Counted from the first letter of the stretch, positions 30,376 through 41,814 are shown. The stretch: 64,000 nt of DNA from Homalodisca vitripennis (GCF_021130785.1 NC_060207.1:952501-1016500); one strand, 5' to 3'. Numbers and translations are program-made. The notes: generated by a model not told the origin, from the letters alone.

Positions 30376-33300
30376 ATGACAGCGGTGCTCCAGATAAACT
30401 TACACCACAGCAGAGCAGCTACGGCAACACTCTGACAGAAGATCCTGGCTGACGACATAGGCGTGGTCCTGATCCAAGAGCCATGGACCGTTGGCAGCCG
30501 TGTGATGGGGATGAGCACCGCTAAAGGTAATCTGATACATGATTCTGGCAGTAACAACCCTAGAGCATGTATATATGTCAGTAACAAAATTAAATCACTA
30601 AAAATGGCACAAATGCGTTCTAGAGACACAGCCGTAACAGAGGTTCACTTGCAGACAGGTGATGGCAACATCAGAATCCTGTTTGCATCGGTTTACCTCC
30701 CATACGATTCTCCAGAACCACCGCCAACTGCGGAGATGAGGCGGATTGTGGAGTTCGGAGCCCTTACGCGGAGGCACCTGAATGTCGGTTGTGACGCGAA
30801 TGCCCACCACGCCGCTTGGGGTAGCAGCAACATCAACAATCGGGGTGAGTCTCTCTTGAATTTCTTAGTAGAATCTAACTTAGTTATTATGAATCAAGGC
30901 CGTAAACAAACTTTTGTACAAAGAAGAGGTACCGGGGTAAGAGAAGAGGTCTTAGATATAACTCTTACTAGCAACTATATTGCAACTAAAGTTTTAAACT
31001 GGAGTGTGCTAGATGAAGCATCTGCTTCAGATCATAAGTATATCTCATTTGACATGAGGTCGTATAAAATAAATGAGACCTATGGAAACCCAAAGAAAAC
31101 AGATTGGGTAGCTTTCAATGCAGAGCTAAAAAGCAATCTAGTAAGGGGAAATGGGTATCAGTGGCAAGGGGTCAAGGACATGGCGAACTCTTTGCAAAAC
31201 GCCATGATAGAATCGTACCACAAAGCCTGCCCCGTGATTGAGAAAAACTCATGGAAAAAAGCATGTTGGTGGAACCAGAGGCTGGAAACCCTGAGGAAAA
31301 ACCTTCGCAGAGCATATAATACATGCAAACGTGCAGGGAACTGGGATAGGTACTCTGCTGCCCTAACAGAGTACAATAAAGAGGTGAGAAGAGCTAAGAG
31401 AAACTCGTGGAGAGAATTCTGTCAGAGTATTGATAAGGCTCCTGACTGCGCAAAACTCCAAAAAGTCCTAGCTCGAAGCCCCACAAATGTGGTGGGTACT
31501 ATACTTAGGGAAGATGGGACTCACACCAAGGGTCCTGAGGAGACTCTTCAGTGTTTACTAAATACACACTTCCCAGGATCGTTTCAAACCAGTGAAACAG
31601 TTGTTAGTGAATGGCGGCGAGAACCTAGAGATAGCTCGTCTAAGGAGGACTGGAACTGTGCAAAGACTGTTATCAACTACTTAGGGATAAAACGGGCCCT
31701 GGAGTCTTTTAAGCCGTTCAAATCACCAGGTACCGATGGCATTTTTCCCGCTTTACTGCAGGAGAGTGGGGACTTGGTGATACCTCTGCTCCTACGACTG
31801 TTTCGAACTAGTCTAGCGACAGGAGTCATACCCTCATCTTGGAGGACCTCTAGGGTTATATTTATCCCGAAGCCAGGCAAACCCTCCTATGAAGTTGCAA
31901 AGGCTTATAGACCAATAAGCCTAACATCCTTCTTCGTCAAGACCATGGAGAAGGTTCTGGATAGGCATTTAAGGGACACAGTCCCTTACATCCAAGTCAA
32001 CATGCCTATCAGAAAGGTAAATCTTGTGAAACAGCCCTACACTGTCTGGTTGGCAAGATTGAGCAAGCTATTGAACAAAAGGAAATAGCTTTAGCAGTGT
32101 TCCTGGATATAGAAGGAGCTTTTGATAATACGAGTACTCACTCTATAGTGTCTAAGCTTACATCCAGGGGTACGGAGAAAACTGTTGTTAGGTGGATAAG
32201 TAACATGCTTAAGAGCAGAAGAGCACAGGCATCTCTGTGCGGAGTCACAAGAGAGGTCAAAACGCAGCGAGGATGTCCACAAGGTGGTGTATTATCACCA
32301 AGCCTGTGGAACATAGTTGTGGATGACTTACTCTGGACTCTGAATGATCAGGGTATGTATGCTCAAGGCTATGCAGATGATGTTGTCATACTCATAAGAG
32401 GCAAGCATGTGGTTACGTGTCTGGAAATGATGCAGAGAGCACTGGCCATTGTGGAGCGATGGTGTGACGAAGAAGGACTTGCAGTAAATCCTTCAAAGAC
32501 CGTCATGATACCATTTACAAGTAGAAGGAAACTGGAAATCACACAACCAGTCCTATGTGGGGGCCAGATACAGTTAAGCAGGAGTTCAAATATCTAGGTT
32601 TCAAACTGGATTATAAACTCACCTGGAATTGTCATCTGGAATACATAATCAGACGATCTCAGACTACATTGATGATGGTGAGACGTGCGGTAGGATGCAC
32701 ATGGCGGCTTAGACCCGACCCGTCACATTGGCTGTACACCAGAGTCATTAGGCCAATGATGGTGTATGGCTCAGTGGTATGGTGGCCAAAAGTCCAACAG
32801 GTGACTGCCGCAAAAAACCTGTCAAAGGTACAGCGGTTGGCATGCTTGGGGACAATGGGTGCCATGAGAGGAACACCAACCGCTGCTATGGAAGTAGTGC
32901 TAAACCTCCCACCCCTAGACATATTCGTCATAGGAGAGGCTAGGATGGCTGCCTACAGAATGAAGTGCAATGGGAATTGGCATTATCACTATGCTAGTAA
33001 GCACTCCAAGATCGTTGACATTCTCAAACTGGATATTCTAGAAATGATGTCTGACAGAATGGCAAAGGTTACGGACTGGGAAAAACCATTTCAAGTCAAC
33101 ATTGTTGAAAGGAAGGAATGGTCAAAAGGTGAGCCTGACTACATGAAGAAGGCTCTAACCTGGTACACGGACGGGTCAAAGACTCTGAAGGGTACTGGGG
33201 CAGGGGTCTGGGGAGCCAGACCGAGGGTTAACTTAAGCTTTAGCCTAGGTAAACTGGCAACTGTCTTTCAGGCTGAAGTTACAGCCCTTGCAGAATATGC

Positions 33301-33882
33301 AAGAGTTAATGTGGAAAGGGGCTAAAAAGGCAAAAACATCTACATTAACTCGGACAGCAGGGCTGCTCTGCAGGCCTTGGCCAACCATGACTGTAATTCG
33401 AAGACAGGCTGGGAATGCCATAAGGTCTTGAAATTGCTGGCGAAAACCAATAAAGTTATTCTAACTTGGATGCCTGGACATAGAGGAATCACAGGGAATG
33501 AAGGGGCAGACAGTTGCGCTAACTTAAGAGCCAACTGTCTTCTTACCGGTCCTGAACCAACGTGTGGGGTCTCATATAACTTAGCACATAGATCAGTTAC
33601 CAAGTGGATGGCTAACAAACACCTACAACATTGGAGAAATACTGAGGGGAATGTACAAGCAAAGCGGATGCTCAAGAGAACATTGCAGCAGATGCCCTTA
33701 GAATGAGTAGAACGGAGATCAGAAAGGTGACTGGTTTTATTACAGGTCATTGGATATTCCGAAGTCACCTGAACAGAATAGGTATTCCAGTTCAGGAAAC
33801 ACTGTGCAGGAAATGTGGCGAGGCTGACGAAACAGCCAAGCACGTCATATTTGAATGTCCGGCAAACGCTCAAGATCCCTAG
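30376..33882 (+). pseudogene. LINE ORF2: APE endonuclease, reverse transcriptase, RNase H
   Basis: The ATG at 30376 starts the endonuclease (LQINLHHSRAA), stopped by TGA at 30433. The long frame 30463-32088 carries QEPW, GCDANAHHAAWG, SASDHKYI and the RT fingers (KSPGTDGIFP, YRPISLTS). A frameshift near 32010-32090 leads to 32097-32597 with GCPQGGVLSPSLWN and the catalytic YADD. Another frameshift (about 32570) leads to RNase H (YTDGS, FQAEVTALAE, SDSRAAL), with a stop at 33323, and then a Cys/His knuckle CRKCGEADETAKHVIFEC. Not translatable as one protein. Confidence 0.93.
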
Positions 33883-34060
33883 GTGTTCTTATGCATACGG
33901 AAGAGAGGTTGGAACAGGAAAGCATTGTTCAGAAGATCTCATGGTTTTGTAAAGGCCTGGGATTTGATACAGCTTAAACCTGGGAGAGGGTACACAATAA
34001 GCCGGATGGCTGAGAGGCAACTACCAGGCCTAGGAAACCTGGCCCTCTGTTAAAAAAAAA

Positions 34061-34071
34061 TTTAATGAGTT
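34061..34071. repeat. LINE target-site duplication, right
   Basis: TTTAATGAGTT directly after the A-tail, matching 28891-28901. Confidence 0.85.
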
Positions 34072-34183
34072 ATGTGATAAAATTTGGAAAGAAGACTATG
34101 GATTTTTAACTATTAATCTAACTTCGACGCCTAAAAATGGTAAATACTTGAATAAATTCTCTAATATAAACGTGTAATAATCT

Positions 34184-34230
34184 CGTACGTTTTCACGTTC
34201 CATGTTGACGTTTTTACGTTCACGTTTCAA
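34184..34230. repeat. Short ACGTTC-word tract (Polinton 2)
   Basis: A few ACGTT words between the ATPase end and the core gene, in the same place as the 420-bp array of Polinton 1. Confidence 0.7.
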
Positions 34231-34245
34231 AATTTTTCTAATTAA

Positions 34246-35563
34246 ATAGCGAACGTAACTTCTGAAGAAGCGAAAAAACTTGATCAAATCGAAAATAAAT
34301 TAATCAAAGAATTTAAAGAACAGATTAGAATTAAAGAAAAAGAACAAGAATTTCTTCAAAAAAATTAATCAACCTGTAACTTCTGCAATAAAAAATGTTG
34401 AAGGTAAAATTGAAAATGTTTTAAATCAAAATAAAAATATGATGGATTTAGTTCCAGTTGTACGAAAATTTGCTGATATTTCGATTCCAGAATCTGAAGA
34501 CGAAGGAATTTGAATTACCAAAATTACCATCTTCAACACCATTTAGACCCCGAATCATTGAAGATTCTACAGTAGTTGAACCAATAAGTCCTGGAACATC
34601 TGATATAATAATTAGTGAAATTGGTCAAAACTTCCTTCCAAGAGCAAAGGATGATAAATTTGGTTTGTATTGGGATACATAAAAGAAAAGTTTTATGATT
34701 AGAAATTTACCCGTGAATTTTGAAAACAATGATATAATTATTAATGAAAAAAAGTATGAAGGTACTCAAAGATTGTGGAAATTATTAACAGACAATGATG
34801 TTCCACGAGATGATTTATATTCCGAAGAAGATTTGAAAAAGTATACTGAAATTTTATGGAAATCTGTTTCAATTCACAAAAATAATGATCCATCAACTAA
34901 AAAGCCTAAATCAAGTAGGGGTAAAAAATATAAGAATTTAATTAAACCAATTTGGGAAAAACGAATCGAAGGATCTGGTGTAAGAAAGTACAGTGGTAAT
35001 AAGATTGAATACAGATATATCGATGATTTGACAAAACTTGATGGAATTATTAATTATATTTATGCTCAGGAAAAGGCTGGAAGTAACAATTTTTTGAACG
35101 AAAAGAAAGCGATTAAAGATTTTATTTCGAACAAACTTGATGAAATGATTAAAAAACCAGATGGAATTAAATATTTAAAACGAATTTTGCCCGCAATAAG
35201 TTCATCTATGATTAAAGGTAGTGGACTTTTAAATGATTTTATCAACAATTTACCGTTTGAATTACACGTACCAGGTTATCAATATCTGGAGCCTGGGACA
35301 AAGCTTGAACAAAGACTAAAAAGAGGAGATCTTGGTGTGAATAATTTAGATCAAGCTGCAATGGAACACGACGTTTTTTTTCAAAACATAGGGACACAAA
35401 TTCTAGGCATATTGAAGGTAAGGTTTTGCAAGATAAGGCAATGGATAGATTTTTATCAAAAGATGCTCGTTTAGGTGAAAGATTTGTTGCTCTTCCAACA
35501 GCTGGAGCAATGTTTTTAAAAAGAAAACTAGGAATGGGAATCGAAGAGAACTTGAAATTTTAG
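34246..35563 (+). pseudogene. PLA2 core protein remnant (Polinton 2)
   Basis: The start codon is changed to ATA behind TTTTTCTAATTAA. Frameshifts lie near 34360 and 34500, a stop at 34679 and a frameshift near 35385. The PLA2 calcium loop reads YLEPGT, with a Gly lost, although LDQAAMEHD persists. Long open pieces are 34458-34682 and 34695-35474. Confidence 0.88.
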
Positions 35564-35571
35564 CTATATAA

Positions 35572-36030
35572 ATGGAGGTGAACGTAAATTTCAGTAAAAC
35601 TCAGAAAGAGAAAATAAAATCCGCTTTTAAGAAGAAAATACCTGTTAGTATTCAATTTAAAATAGACCAACAAAAAAATGGCAAAGATAAGATATTTTTA
35701 ACAAATAGACAATACAATAAACTCGAAAAACATAAGAAAAACAATAAAGGAACCATAATAGAATTTTCTTATAACCAATTAAAAGAGCTTAAAAATTGTG
35801 GACTTTTGAAAGATTTATTAGATTTTGGAGAAGATATTCCAGTTGTTAAAAATGTTGTTGCATATGTTAGAAAAGCTCCTCCAATTGTAAAAAAAGATGT
35901 GATTCCTATTGTTCGAAACATTTTAAATTGGTTAGATAAAGAGTTGGAAGATGTTACAGGATCTGGATTAGATGAAAAAACTTTGAATTACGTGAAATCA
36001 AACATTAAAAAATTGAAATCATACCATTAA
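35572..36030 (+). CDS. pX-like small basic protein, intact (Polinton 2)
   Basis: 152 residues, aligned end to end with the protein at 13428 (FLTNRQYNKLEKHKKNNKG conserved), behind AGCTATATAAATGG. The C-terminus differs slightly. It is unbroken in an element whose other structural genes are broken. Confidence 0.7.
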   Translation: MEVNVNFSKTQKEKIKSAFKKKIPVSIQFKIDQQKNGKDKIFLTNRQYNKLEKHKKNNKGTIIEFSYNQLKELKNCGLLKDLLDFGEDIPVVKNVVAYVRKAPPIVKKDVIPIVRNILNWLDKELEDVTGSGLDEKTLNYVKSNIKKLKSYH

Positions 36031-36436
36031 CTTTCAGGGAATTGGAAGAAATCTGCAAAAACATTAAACATTTTAGAGGGATTTTCATGATAGATACATT
36101 ACTTGAAAAAGTTAAGAAATTTGAATGTGGAATTGTGAATTTAGACTCGATTATGGGAAGTGGAACGCAATGGATTTACTATTATAAAATGATAAGAATG
36201 CATATTATTTTGATTCGTATGGAAGAATTGAGGACAAACCACCGAGAGAATTGATCCAATATTTGTAAAAATCAAACCTTTATTATAATGATTCTCAAAT
36301 TCAAGACTATAAAGATCCCCCAATTTCTGGTCATTTATGTGTTTTTGTTTTGAATGAGTTGACTGATGGTAAATATTTTTAAGAAGTTGTTAAAAAATTA
36401 TTACTTAATAAATATGGATTTACAAAATATTTTTGA
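36022..36436 (+). pseudogene. Adenain-like protease remnant (Polinton 2)
   Basis: It retains LEEICKNIKHFRGIFM and GIVNLDSIMGSGTQW; the catalytic His position is Gln (36168-36170). A frameshift follows near 36186, plus stops at about 36266 and 36380, and the CGHLC motif has become SGHLC. Confidence 0.85.
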
Positions 36437-37353
36437 TGTATTTTGGTACACAAATTAAAACAGAAAGTATTCAAAATGTAGATAATAGTTTGAATTTTGA
36501 TAGTTTCAGAAATGGGTTTGATAACAAGTTAGAAAATTTATTACAAAACCTTCCAGATTCAGATATGTTTGCTGTTGAGATTGAAGATTTTAAAGCAGAA
36601 TATGATAACAAACTTGCAAATTTCATGAGTTCTAATGAAGTAGGTGATAAAATAAAAACATTAAAAAAATAATTTGATGATAGTGCAAAAAAATTATTTA
36701 CCAATTTAATGTCTCATATCGAAAAAGCTGATAAAATTACTGAAGCGATCAAAGTTGAAAAGAATTATGTTAGTTTGGCTAATAAAAAAGAATTGTCGGT
36801 GTTCGACCTGGTATTGACAAACATGATGTTGTTGTTAAAGAACAAATTTTAAAACCTCTAAAATTATCAGAAAACATCGATATTGTTGATTTACATGATC
36901 CGAATGTTAGAAATGCCTTAGATTTTAAAGGAAAAAGACTTAGCAGCTTTAGTAATGGAATTTATCCGTTTGATGTTATCGTAAAAGAACAATTACATGA
37001 TAATATTAAAATGTTTGATGAACTGAACTAAAATTATGAGAATCATAAACAACATGTTAAAGATTTTACAACAGAAGTCTATGAAAAACTTGAAGAAAGA
37101 AGTAAAAGAGCTATAGAAAATTGTGACGAAATTAGTGAAAATGTTATAAAAATTAAGCATGATTTTCAAGCATTTCAAGATGATATTCATGAAACCTTCG
37201 AAATAAATGGCGAAACGCTTAATAAAATACGTGCTACTCATCAATATCATTTTGATAAACTAACGGATAATTTCATTAAATTTAAAGAATATGTTGATAA
37301 AACTTGAAAATATTGATAACAGATTTAATGGATTAGATGGTTATGATGATTAA
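36414..37353 (+). pseudogene. Coiled-coil fibre-like protein remnant (Polinton 2)
   Basis: Starts at ATGGATTTACAAAAT behind TTAATAA. It aligns with 14270-15199 but has frameshifts (about 36440, 36790, 37305) and stops (36670, 37028). The G-x-R/K-x-x-S/G-V repeat motif is still visible around 36780-36990. The C-terminal coiled coil is different in sequence. Confidence 0.8.
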
Positions 37354-37374
37354 TTTAAAGTTTTTCCTTTATAA

Positions 37375-37503
37375 ATGGCACTCATATATTGTGTGAGATG
37401 TAAAGAAAAAACTGCAACAAATGATATACAATATTATGCAAACATCAATGGAGTTAAGAAAATATCTGGAAAATGTGCTAAATGTAACACTAAAATGTGC
37501 TAA
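37375..37503 (+). CDS. Small zinc-ribbon protein, slightly shortened (Polinton 2)
   Basis: 42 residues with all four cysteines (CVRC, CAKC) and a stop five codons before the end seen in Polinton 1. It starts at CCTTTATAAATGG. Confidence 0.6.
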   Translation: MALIYCVRCKEKTATNDIQYYANINGVKKISGKCAKCNTKMC

Positions 37504-37546
37504 TTTATAAAAACTTGATTTTGAAATTTTTTAGTAATAAATAGAG

Positions 37547-37925
37547 ATGCAGGACATATAATGCAACACGAAAGAGTTTTAAAATAGAAGATTGGGATGA
37601 TATTTCTCAAAAATATGAATTATCCGAAGATATGATGAGATTATACATAAACAAATTGAATTGGTATAACATTGCTAAATATCAAACTTTATCATCAGAG
37701 TTCATTCAAGAAATTATTCATTATCAATTAAAAGATCATAATATGTCTGTTCTTTGTTTCTATCACCACTTGAGTATAAAGTTTTTGGATGAAAATAAAG
37801 ATACAGTTGATTGGAATAATATTATAGATAGTGGTTACTATCCTGTGCAGATTTTATTGAAATATGTGGCCGAAATTGCAAAATTTAAGGAAGAGAATCC
37901 TGAATATGATGGCATTGATCACTAA
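37547..37925 (+). pseudogene. Remnant of the 132-residue gene (Polinton 2)
   Basis: The first codons are deleted and stopped; from about 37632 the frame is open and matches the protein at 15380 (NWYNIAKYQTLSSEFIQE, VDWNNIIDSGYYPVQILLKY). Confidence 0.75.
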
Positions 37926-37928
37926 TAA

Positions 37929-37982
37929 ATGGCATATATTGAATTTTTAATTTTATGCATTATTTTATTAAAACTTGTATAA
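37929..37982 (+). pseudogene. Tiny membrane peptide, truncated (Polinton 2)
   Basis: A 17-residue hydrophobic peptide (FLILCIILLKL) behind CTAATAAATGG, corresponding to the peptide at 15781 but stopped early. Confidence 0.4.
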
Positions 37983-38022
37983 TTTCTTTTAAAAACTATG
38001 AATAAACTTTATTAAAAATTTG

Positions 38023-38043
38023 AAATTTTTTCTATATAAATGG
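38023..38043 (+). promoter_or_regulatory. TTTTTTCTATATAAATGG start motif of hexon (Polinton 2)
   Basis: A near-perfect copy of the shared motif overlapping the hexon start, conserved in position with 15887-15903. Confidence 0.6.
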
Positions 38044-39225
38044 CTGACTACAGAAAGTATGCAAATGATATTGAGAGAGCAGAGTTTAAAAATTGTTATC
38101 CTATTAGTAAGCAACATTTGAATGAACCGAATAAAAGAACTGAGTTTAATATTGATTTTGGAGATAATTTTTGTTCGTCTAACTTCCAGTTTTATATTTC
38201 TGGAGTTTTAACAAAACAAGATGGTCAAGCATATTTTAGAACAAATGATGTCAGATTGATTGATAATATCGTACCATTTTTATTCTCTAAAATTGAAGTA
38301 AGGAAACACAATAAATTGATAGAAGAAATTGAAAATTGTGGTCAATTAAGTACTATTAAAGGAACCATATCTTATTCCAAAAGTGATGTATTTTCAAACA
38401 GTTTTGAATCAACTTTTAAATTTGGACAATTTGAAGCGGTCGGTGATTTAGCACATTTCGGCTTAGGTTTCTTTGAAAATGTCAATTTTCCAATCTACAA
38501 AGGTGGATTTTATATTAGTTTCATAAGAGCTGAAGATGATGATGCTATATTACAAACAAAAACTGGAAATGATATGCCAGTTGATGGCAAAATTACAATT
38601 AACGAGTTTTTCATTAGAGTTCCGATGATTGATTATAAAACCACGAGTAAAATTAGGTTGATTGATGAAATTACAAAAAGTCAAAACATTATGTTTAGTT
38701 TTCTAGATTGGCAATGTATGGAACAAAAAGGTATTACTGGAACAACTTATTCGTTCGATATCACAAATATTTATAGAAATATATTCAATCCAAAGTTCGT
38801 CATTATAGGTTTTCAAACAGATAAACAGAATAATCAAGAAAAAAAATCCTTCAAAGTTAGATAGTTTAAATGTTAAAAATATCAGAGTAAAATTTAATGG
38901 TTCTTATTATCCAGATGAATTACAAAATTTAAACATTTCCGGAGGTCTTTTCAGAATTATATATCATATGTATCAAGATTTTAAGAAAGTTTACTACAAA
39001 AATATGGAAATGTATTACAATCCCAAAGAATTTATAGCAAATAGACCCATTTATGTCATTGATACAACAAAGAGTTTGACAAATATTTCTGGTTCAAAGA
39101 ACGATATAATTATCAATATGGATTTTCAAAATGCTGTTACAAACGCGATTTGTTATGTTGTTGTTGTTTCTGAGAAAACTTTATCATATGACGTGATTAA
39201 GAATTATATTAGGGAAATTCAGTAA
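38040..39225 (+). pseudogene. Hexon / double-jelly-roll capsid protein, frameshifted (Polinton 2)
   Basis: Open from 38040 to 38864, spanning the site where the Polinton 1 gene has a stop. The frame then breaks in a run of eight A near 38842; the rest lies in another frame to 39225 (MYQDFKKVYYKNMEMYYNPKEF). The lesions of the two hexon genes are therefore different and independent. Confidence 0.9.
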
Positions 39226-40690
39226 AATTTGAGAAAAAATCGTCTTATTTTCTATATTATTCATCGGATAATTTTACAACTTTACAGAATTGTTAAAGAC
39301 ATTGATAAAAACATTGAATGTAAATTATATAAAGAAATATTGAAAAATAGGGATGATATAAGGAAAAATCTATTTCAAGGTCATCTTAAGGGTTAGACCG
39401 GAAGTGACGATTTAAAAAATACTTTAATATTTACTGATCCTATATACCAAATTTCATCAAAAAAGCTCCAATAGTTCTCGAGATATAAGAGTTTAAAGAC
39501 AAGGGATGATTGGGGTGGATTTTGAAAATTTCTTTATTTTCATGAAATTTTAAGTAGAACTCGCTTGTTTTTGAAGTTTCAGATTTTTCTGATAACATTT
39601 TTAATTTTTTATGAATATTAAGAAATAGGGGATAATTTCACCCTTATGGATAAGTTAAGTCAAAAGAGTTACGTATTTACTATATGTGTACCAAATTGCA
39701 TTAAAATCGGTTGTATAGTTTTTTATCAACAAGGTTTGAAAGAAATATTGATATTCACTCATTTAATATACATTCTCACTCATAATACCTCTAGGGAATT
39801 GAGCCATTTCATTTTAACATGTTGGTAACACTACATCTCGTCTTCATCTAGAATTTTCCTTCTTGCTGAGCGTTGGCCACGTATAGCTAGCTAGCCATGT
39901 GAAATCTCCTCTATTACGAAATTTAACAAGATATATCATTATTTAGTAGATTCTAATGTATTTGTGAGTTGAAGAAAGAAGATGTGGACTTTATAAAGTA
40001 AGAAGATTGTTGTGAAGATCTGTTTTTTGTTAAATATTTTAAGAAGTGAAGTGTTCAATTGGGCTTGGTTCTTCATATTTAATAAGTTTCTATTATGTTC
40101 TCGAAGAAACACATTACAAGAAGATTGTGTGTTGAATTTGTTTAAACATTCTAACATGTGATAAAAATAATGTTTGAAAAATAGTGATATAAAGTGATCA
40201 ATTGTACGATGAAAAGTATTAAGGTCAAGCGTTAGTGACACAAACGCCTCTCACATGTTTCAATAAAATGAGATTCGAGGTCAAGCGTTAGTAGTAAAAA
40301 CGCTCTCAGCTGAAAAGGAGACGTCACAAATCTAGAGTTGATTGAAATAAAACATATGATACCTTTCTTCTTCTCCCATTCCCAATTTCTTAGAAGTTAA
40401 GTTGATATGAAAATCCCAAGCGCAAAAACACACACTAACAACACTACACCAAAGACACAATCATTCATTTTGTTAATCAACGAAGTAATATAGGTAATAT
40501 TGTATAATAAAGAATTTTTCATTACAGAGCTTAAGAATATTGAAAGCGATAACTCATATTATAGATTATAAAACTTGCTTTTCTTTTAATTATAATACAT
40601 TCTATAATAATTTGTTTTTTTATTTGAATTCCCTCCAAAAAAAGTCACAAAAGCCACTACTTGTGGTGTAAAGCCAATCGTTTCTCCAAT
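39226..40690. other. Polinton 2 segment without counterpart in Polinton 1
   Basis: About 1.46 kb between the hexon and the terminal minus-strand gene. It occupies the place where Polinton 1 has its three-gene block. It contains two loosely similar stretches (ACCAAATTTCATCAAAA at about 39445; ACCAAATTGCATTAAAATCG at about 39690) and two copies of GAGGTCAAGCGTTAG-like sequence (40211 and 40275). I see no gene; it may be inserted host or transposon DNA. Confidence 0.5.
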
Positions 40691-40706
40691 CAATTAGTTT
40701 TTCTCT

Positions 40707-41270
40707 TTATTTTTTGGAATCACATGGAATATTATATACAGGAATATTTTTTGCTGCTATTAAAAATTCATCATAATCCCCACTAAGAAATTTATCTTTG
40801 TAATCTTTAATAAACTGTGTTGTTAAATCTTGATATTTACACATAGTCTCTGGTAAATCATTTGGATGAATAGCAAGAGATATTTTAAGAGTGTATTTAA
40901 TATCGCTGTTAAAGCTCCAATAACTGTGTTGAAACAGCATAAACACATGTTGAAAATATTCTGATTGTTGTTTTTCTATCAATTTGTTGTAAAAATACTT
41001 TGCGAGTTTGGTATATATATCCAGTAAAATTTCTCCACGATTCAAAAGTTTAAAAACTTTGTATACACTATATAAACGCATCACCTGTAAAACTGGAATA
41101 TCTTCTGTATTTAAGATATCTAACAACTCTTCGTCAGTTGAAGGTATCAATTGTAGTTTTACATATTTTGGTAATTCACTGAACTCATTAAAATTGTCTT
41201 CCTTTATAAGTTTTTTAAATGCCAGAAACTGAAGTGATTTTGGAGATTTCATTTTTTCACACTTAGACAT
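40707..41270 (-). CDS. Unrecognised 187-residue protein with F-box-like N-terminus (Polinton 2)
   Basis: An intact frame in the same terminal position as 18195-18737. Shared ends (SPKSLQFLAFK...FSELPKYVKLQLI; CKYQDLTTQFIKDY; IPCDS) flank a divergent middle. A start at the second Met (about 41252) would fit the shorter Polinton 1 protein better. Confidence 0.5.
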   Translation of the reverse strand: MSKCEKMKSPKSLQFLAFKKLIKEDNFNEFSELPKYVKLQLIPSTDEELLDILNTEDIPVLQVMRLYSVYKVFKLLNRGEILLDIYTKLAKYFYNKLIEKQQSEYFQHVFMLFQHSYWSFNSDIKYTLKISLAIHPNDLPETMCKYQDLTTQFIKDYKDKFLSGDYDEFLIAAKNIPVYNIPCDSKK

Positions 41271-41393
41271 CCTTGACTACTTAGTAAGAAAATTTTTTTT
41301 AGAAAAAATATTATTCATAACCTTTGTTATATTTGATAAAATTTCATTGACATAAAATGAAATACTTATAAAAGGTTTAACATATTCACATTA

Positions 41394-41814
<421 letters not shown>

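Larger units (their letters stand above)
28902..34060 (+). mobile_element. R1/I-like non-LTR retrotransposon nested in Polinton 2
   Basis: A 5,159-bp element, visibly more GC-rich than its surroundings, starting CCCCGTGGGGGACTGG and ending TAAAAAAAAA. An 11-bp target duplication bounds it. It has a gag-like ORF1 and an APE endonuclease, reverse transcriptase, RNase H and CCHC-like zinc knuckle ORF2, which is the layout of I/R1/LOA-group LINEs. It looks full length but carries several stops and frameshifts. Confidence 0.92.
28330..34177 (+). pseudogene. Packaging ATPase split by a LINE (Polinton 2)
   Basis: The N-terminal part (28330-28890) has Walker A GSSGCGKTT and the downstream SLIVFDDC Walker B, with stops and frameshifts near 28528-28610. 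The C-terminal part (34061-34177) resumes after the LINE and its 11-bp duplication, reading ELCDKIWKEDYGF. The start is preceded by TTATTTAAATGG. Confidence 0.9.
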
